From: Candidatus Hamiltonella defensa 5AT (Acyrthosiphon pisum) | Lineage (GTDB): Bacteria > Pseudomonadota > Gammaproteobacteria > Enterobacterales > Enterobacteriaceae | Reading direction: 5' to 3' | Assembly: GCF_000021705.1 (NCBI RefSeq) | Contig: NC_012751.1 | Coordinates: forward strand, 1,724,006 to 1,788,005 | DNA: 64,000 bases | Shown here: positions 63,580 to 64,000 of the stretch, one piece after another | Layout of the letters: each line of letters opens with the position of its first letter | Numbering within the stretch: the stretch's first letter is position 1 | The notes under the pieces: generated by a model | Seen by the model: only the letters and a program-made list of their open reading frames with translations | Database searches by the model: none | What the model was told of the DNA's origin: nothing | Made by a program: the position numbers and the translations under genes

Positions 63580-64000
63580 TCAAAATTCATTAGAGGTCCC
63601 TACGCTTCCATATTGATTGGTTACGGTTACTTGGAGTTGATAATCGGCTTCCTCCCATTTTTTTTCTTCAGGAAAAAATTTCCATTCTTTTTGTTGATTG
63701 TGATAAGAAAAATCCTTGTTTGAGTCTGTATTATTAAAGGATTCAGAGGTAGTTTTTGCTCCCATTTTTTTTGTCAATTTGACTGTAATCAAATCTTTTT
63801 CGTGTAATTCTATGTTTCCTTTTGCATTTTTTATCACGAATTTTTTACTGTCGTTGTCTATGATTTTTTTATTGTCTATTTGATATAAATCAGTACCCTC
63901 GGCAAATGTGATAGAGGGGTCAGGTTTGGTATCATTAAAATAAAATACCTCGTTTTTCGTCGAAGAATTGCCCGCTTTATCCAACAGTTTCGCGATGACT
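63580..64000 (-). CDS. C-terminal part of an Ig-like-repeat surface protein
   Basis: The minus-strand frame is open to the window edge, so the gene starts outside; 139 codons are visible. It begins VIAKLLDKAGNSSTKNEVF, the DKAGN-type end of a bacterial Ig-like domain, as in large repetitive adhesins, and continues with a last beta-rich domain (FAEGTDLYQIDNKKI, DLITVKLTKKMG, YQLQVTVTNQYGSVGTSNEF). There is no membrane anchor or sorting motif at the end. Secretion by a type I system or a role in adhesion is only inferred from the repeat type. Confidence 0.7.
   Translation of the reverse strand, partial: VIAKLLDKAGNSSTKNEVFYFNDTKPDPSITFAEGTDLYQIDNKKIIDNDSKKFVIKNAKGNIELHEKDLITVKLTKKMGAKTTSESFNNTDSNKDFSYHNQQKEWKFFPEEKKWEEADYQLQVTVTNQYGSVGTSNEF

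Noticed and set aside
1..64000. CRISPR array, rRNA operon or prophage module
   Set aside because: No regularly spaced direct repeats, no rRNA sequence and no run of phage structural genes were seen.

Overview
The window looks like chromosome of an insect-associated gammaproteobacterium of the order Enterobacterales. Almost every housekeeping protein reads as a close relative of its E. coli counterpart, often with the same length and catalytic residues. The DNA is AT-rich, however, and carries insertion sequences, a group II intron, broken toxin genes and partial duplications. That mix resembles facultative aphid or whitefly symbionts of the Hamiltonella/Regiella type. This placement is inference from gene content; no species is proven.

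Layout. 1-4303: the end of the 2-oxoglutarate dehydrogenase/succinyl-CoA synthetase operon (sucA-B-C-D). 4745-7629: a lipoprotein-type subtilisin autotransporter whose frame is broken at a run of nine A. 7797-8175: RNase P RNA. 8249-11012: pfkA, and efp divergent from epmB, which encodes one of the enzymes that modify EF-P. 11013-16604: folD and the threonine operon thrABC. 17166-19546: arcA, an IS630-family element and mutH, with the element abutting the mutH start. 19924-22279: two low-GC paralogous genes of unknown function, one decayed. 22593-25813: rhtA (threonine/homoserine exporter), gor and hda. 26081-27012: an unrecognised broken gene. 27448-32551: radC-rpmB-rpmG, lgt-thyA-tusE, tRNA-Arg(CCT) and sbcB. 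32635-34940: hemW-rdgB-yggT. 35195-38358: guaB-guaA. 38497-41001: ribH-nusB-thiL-pgpA, transcribed leftward.

41139-50100 is an accessory island. It holds a relic of an older IS630-type element, a very large toxin gene (about 1,780 codons when repaired) split by a second copy of the same IS630 element and by a 4-bp duplication, a complete group II intron, and a small EF-hand-like fragment. 50123-63143 returns to core genes: ruvA-ruvB, pyrB, rapZ-ptsN, lptB-lptA-lptC-kdsC-kdsD (leftward), then mlaF-E-D-C, ibaG, murA and can (rightward). rpoN and hpf are missing between lptB and ptsN, and mlaB is missing between mlaC and ibaG. The last 420 bp encode the end of an Ig-like-repeat surface protein that runs off the window.

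Together the genes show intact central metabolism, envelope assembly (Kdo and LPS transport, Mla lipid traffic, MurA) and translation, with threonine synthesis and a possible threonine exporter retained. Regulatory and accessory parts are being lost, and host-interaction genes are decaying through IS insertion, small duplications and frame breaks at poly(A) tracts. The A9 in the autotransporter and the A8 in the transposase could instead be places where slippage restores the frame.
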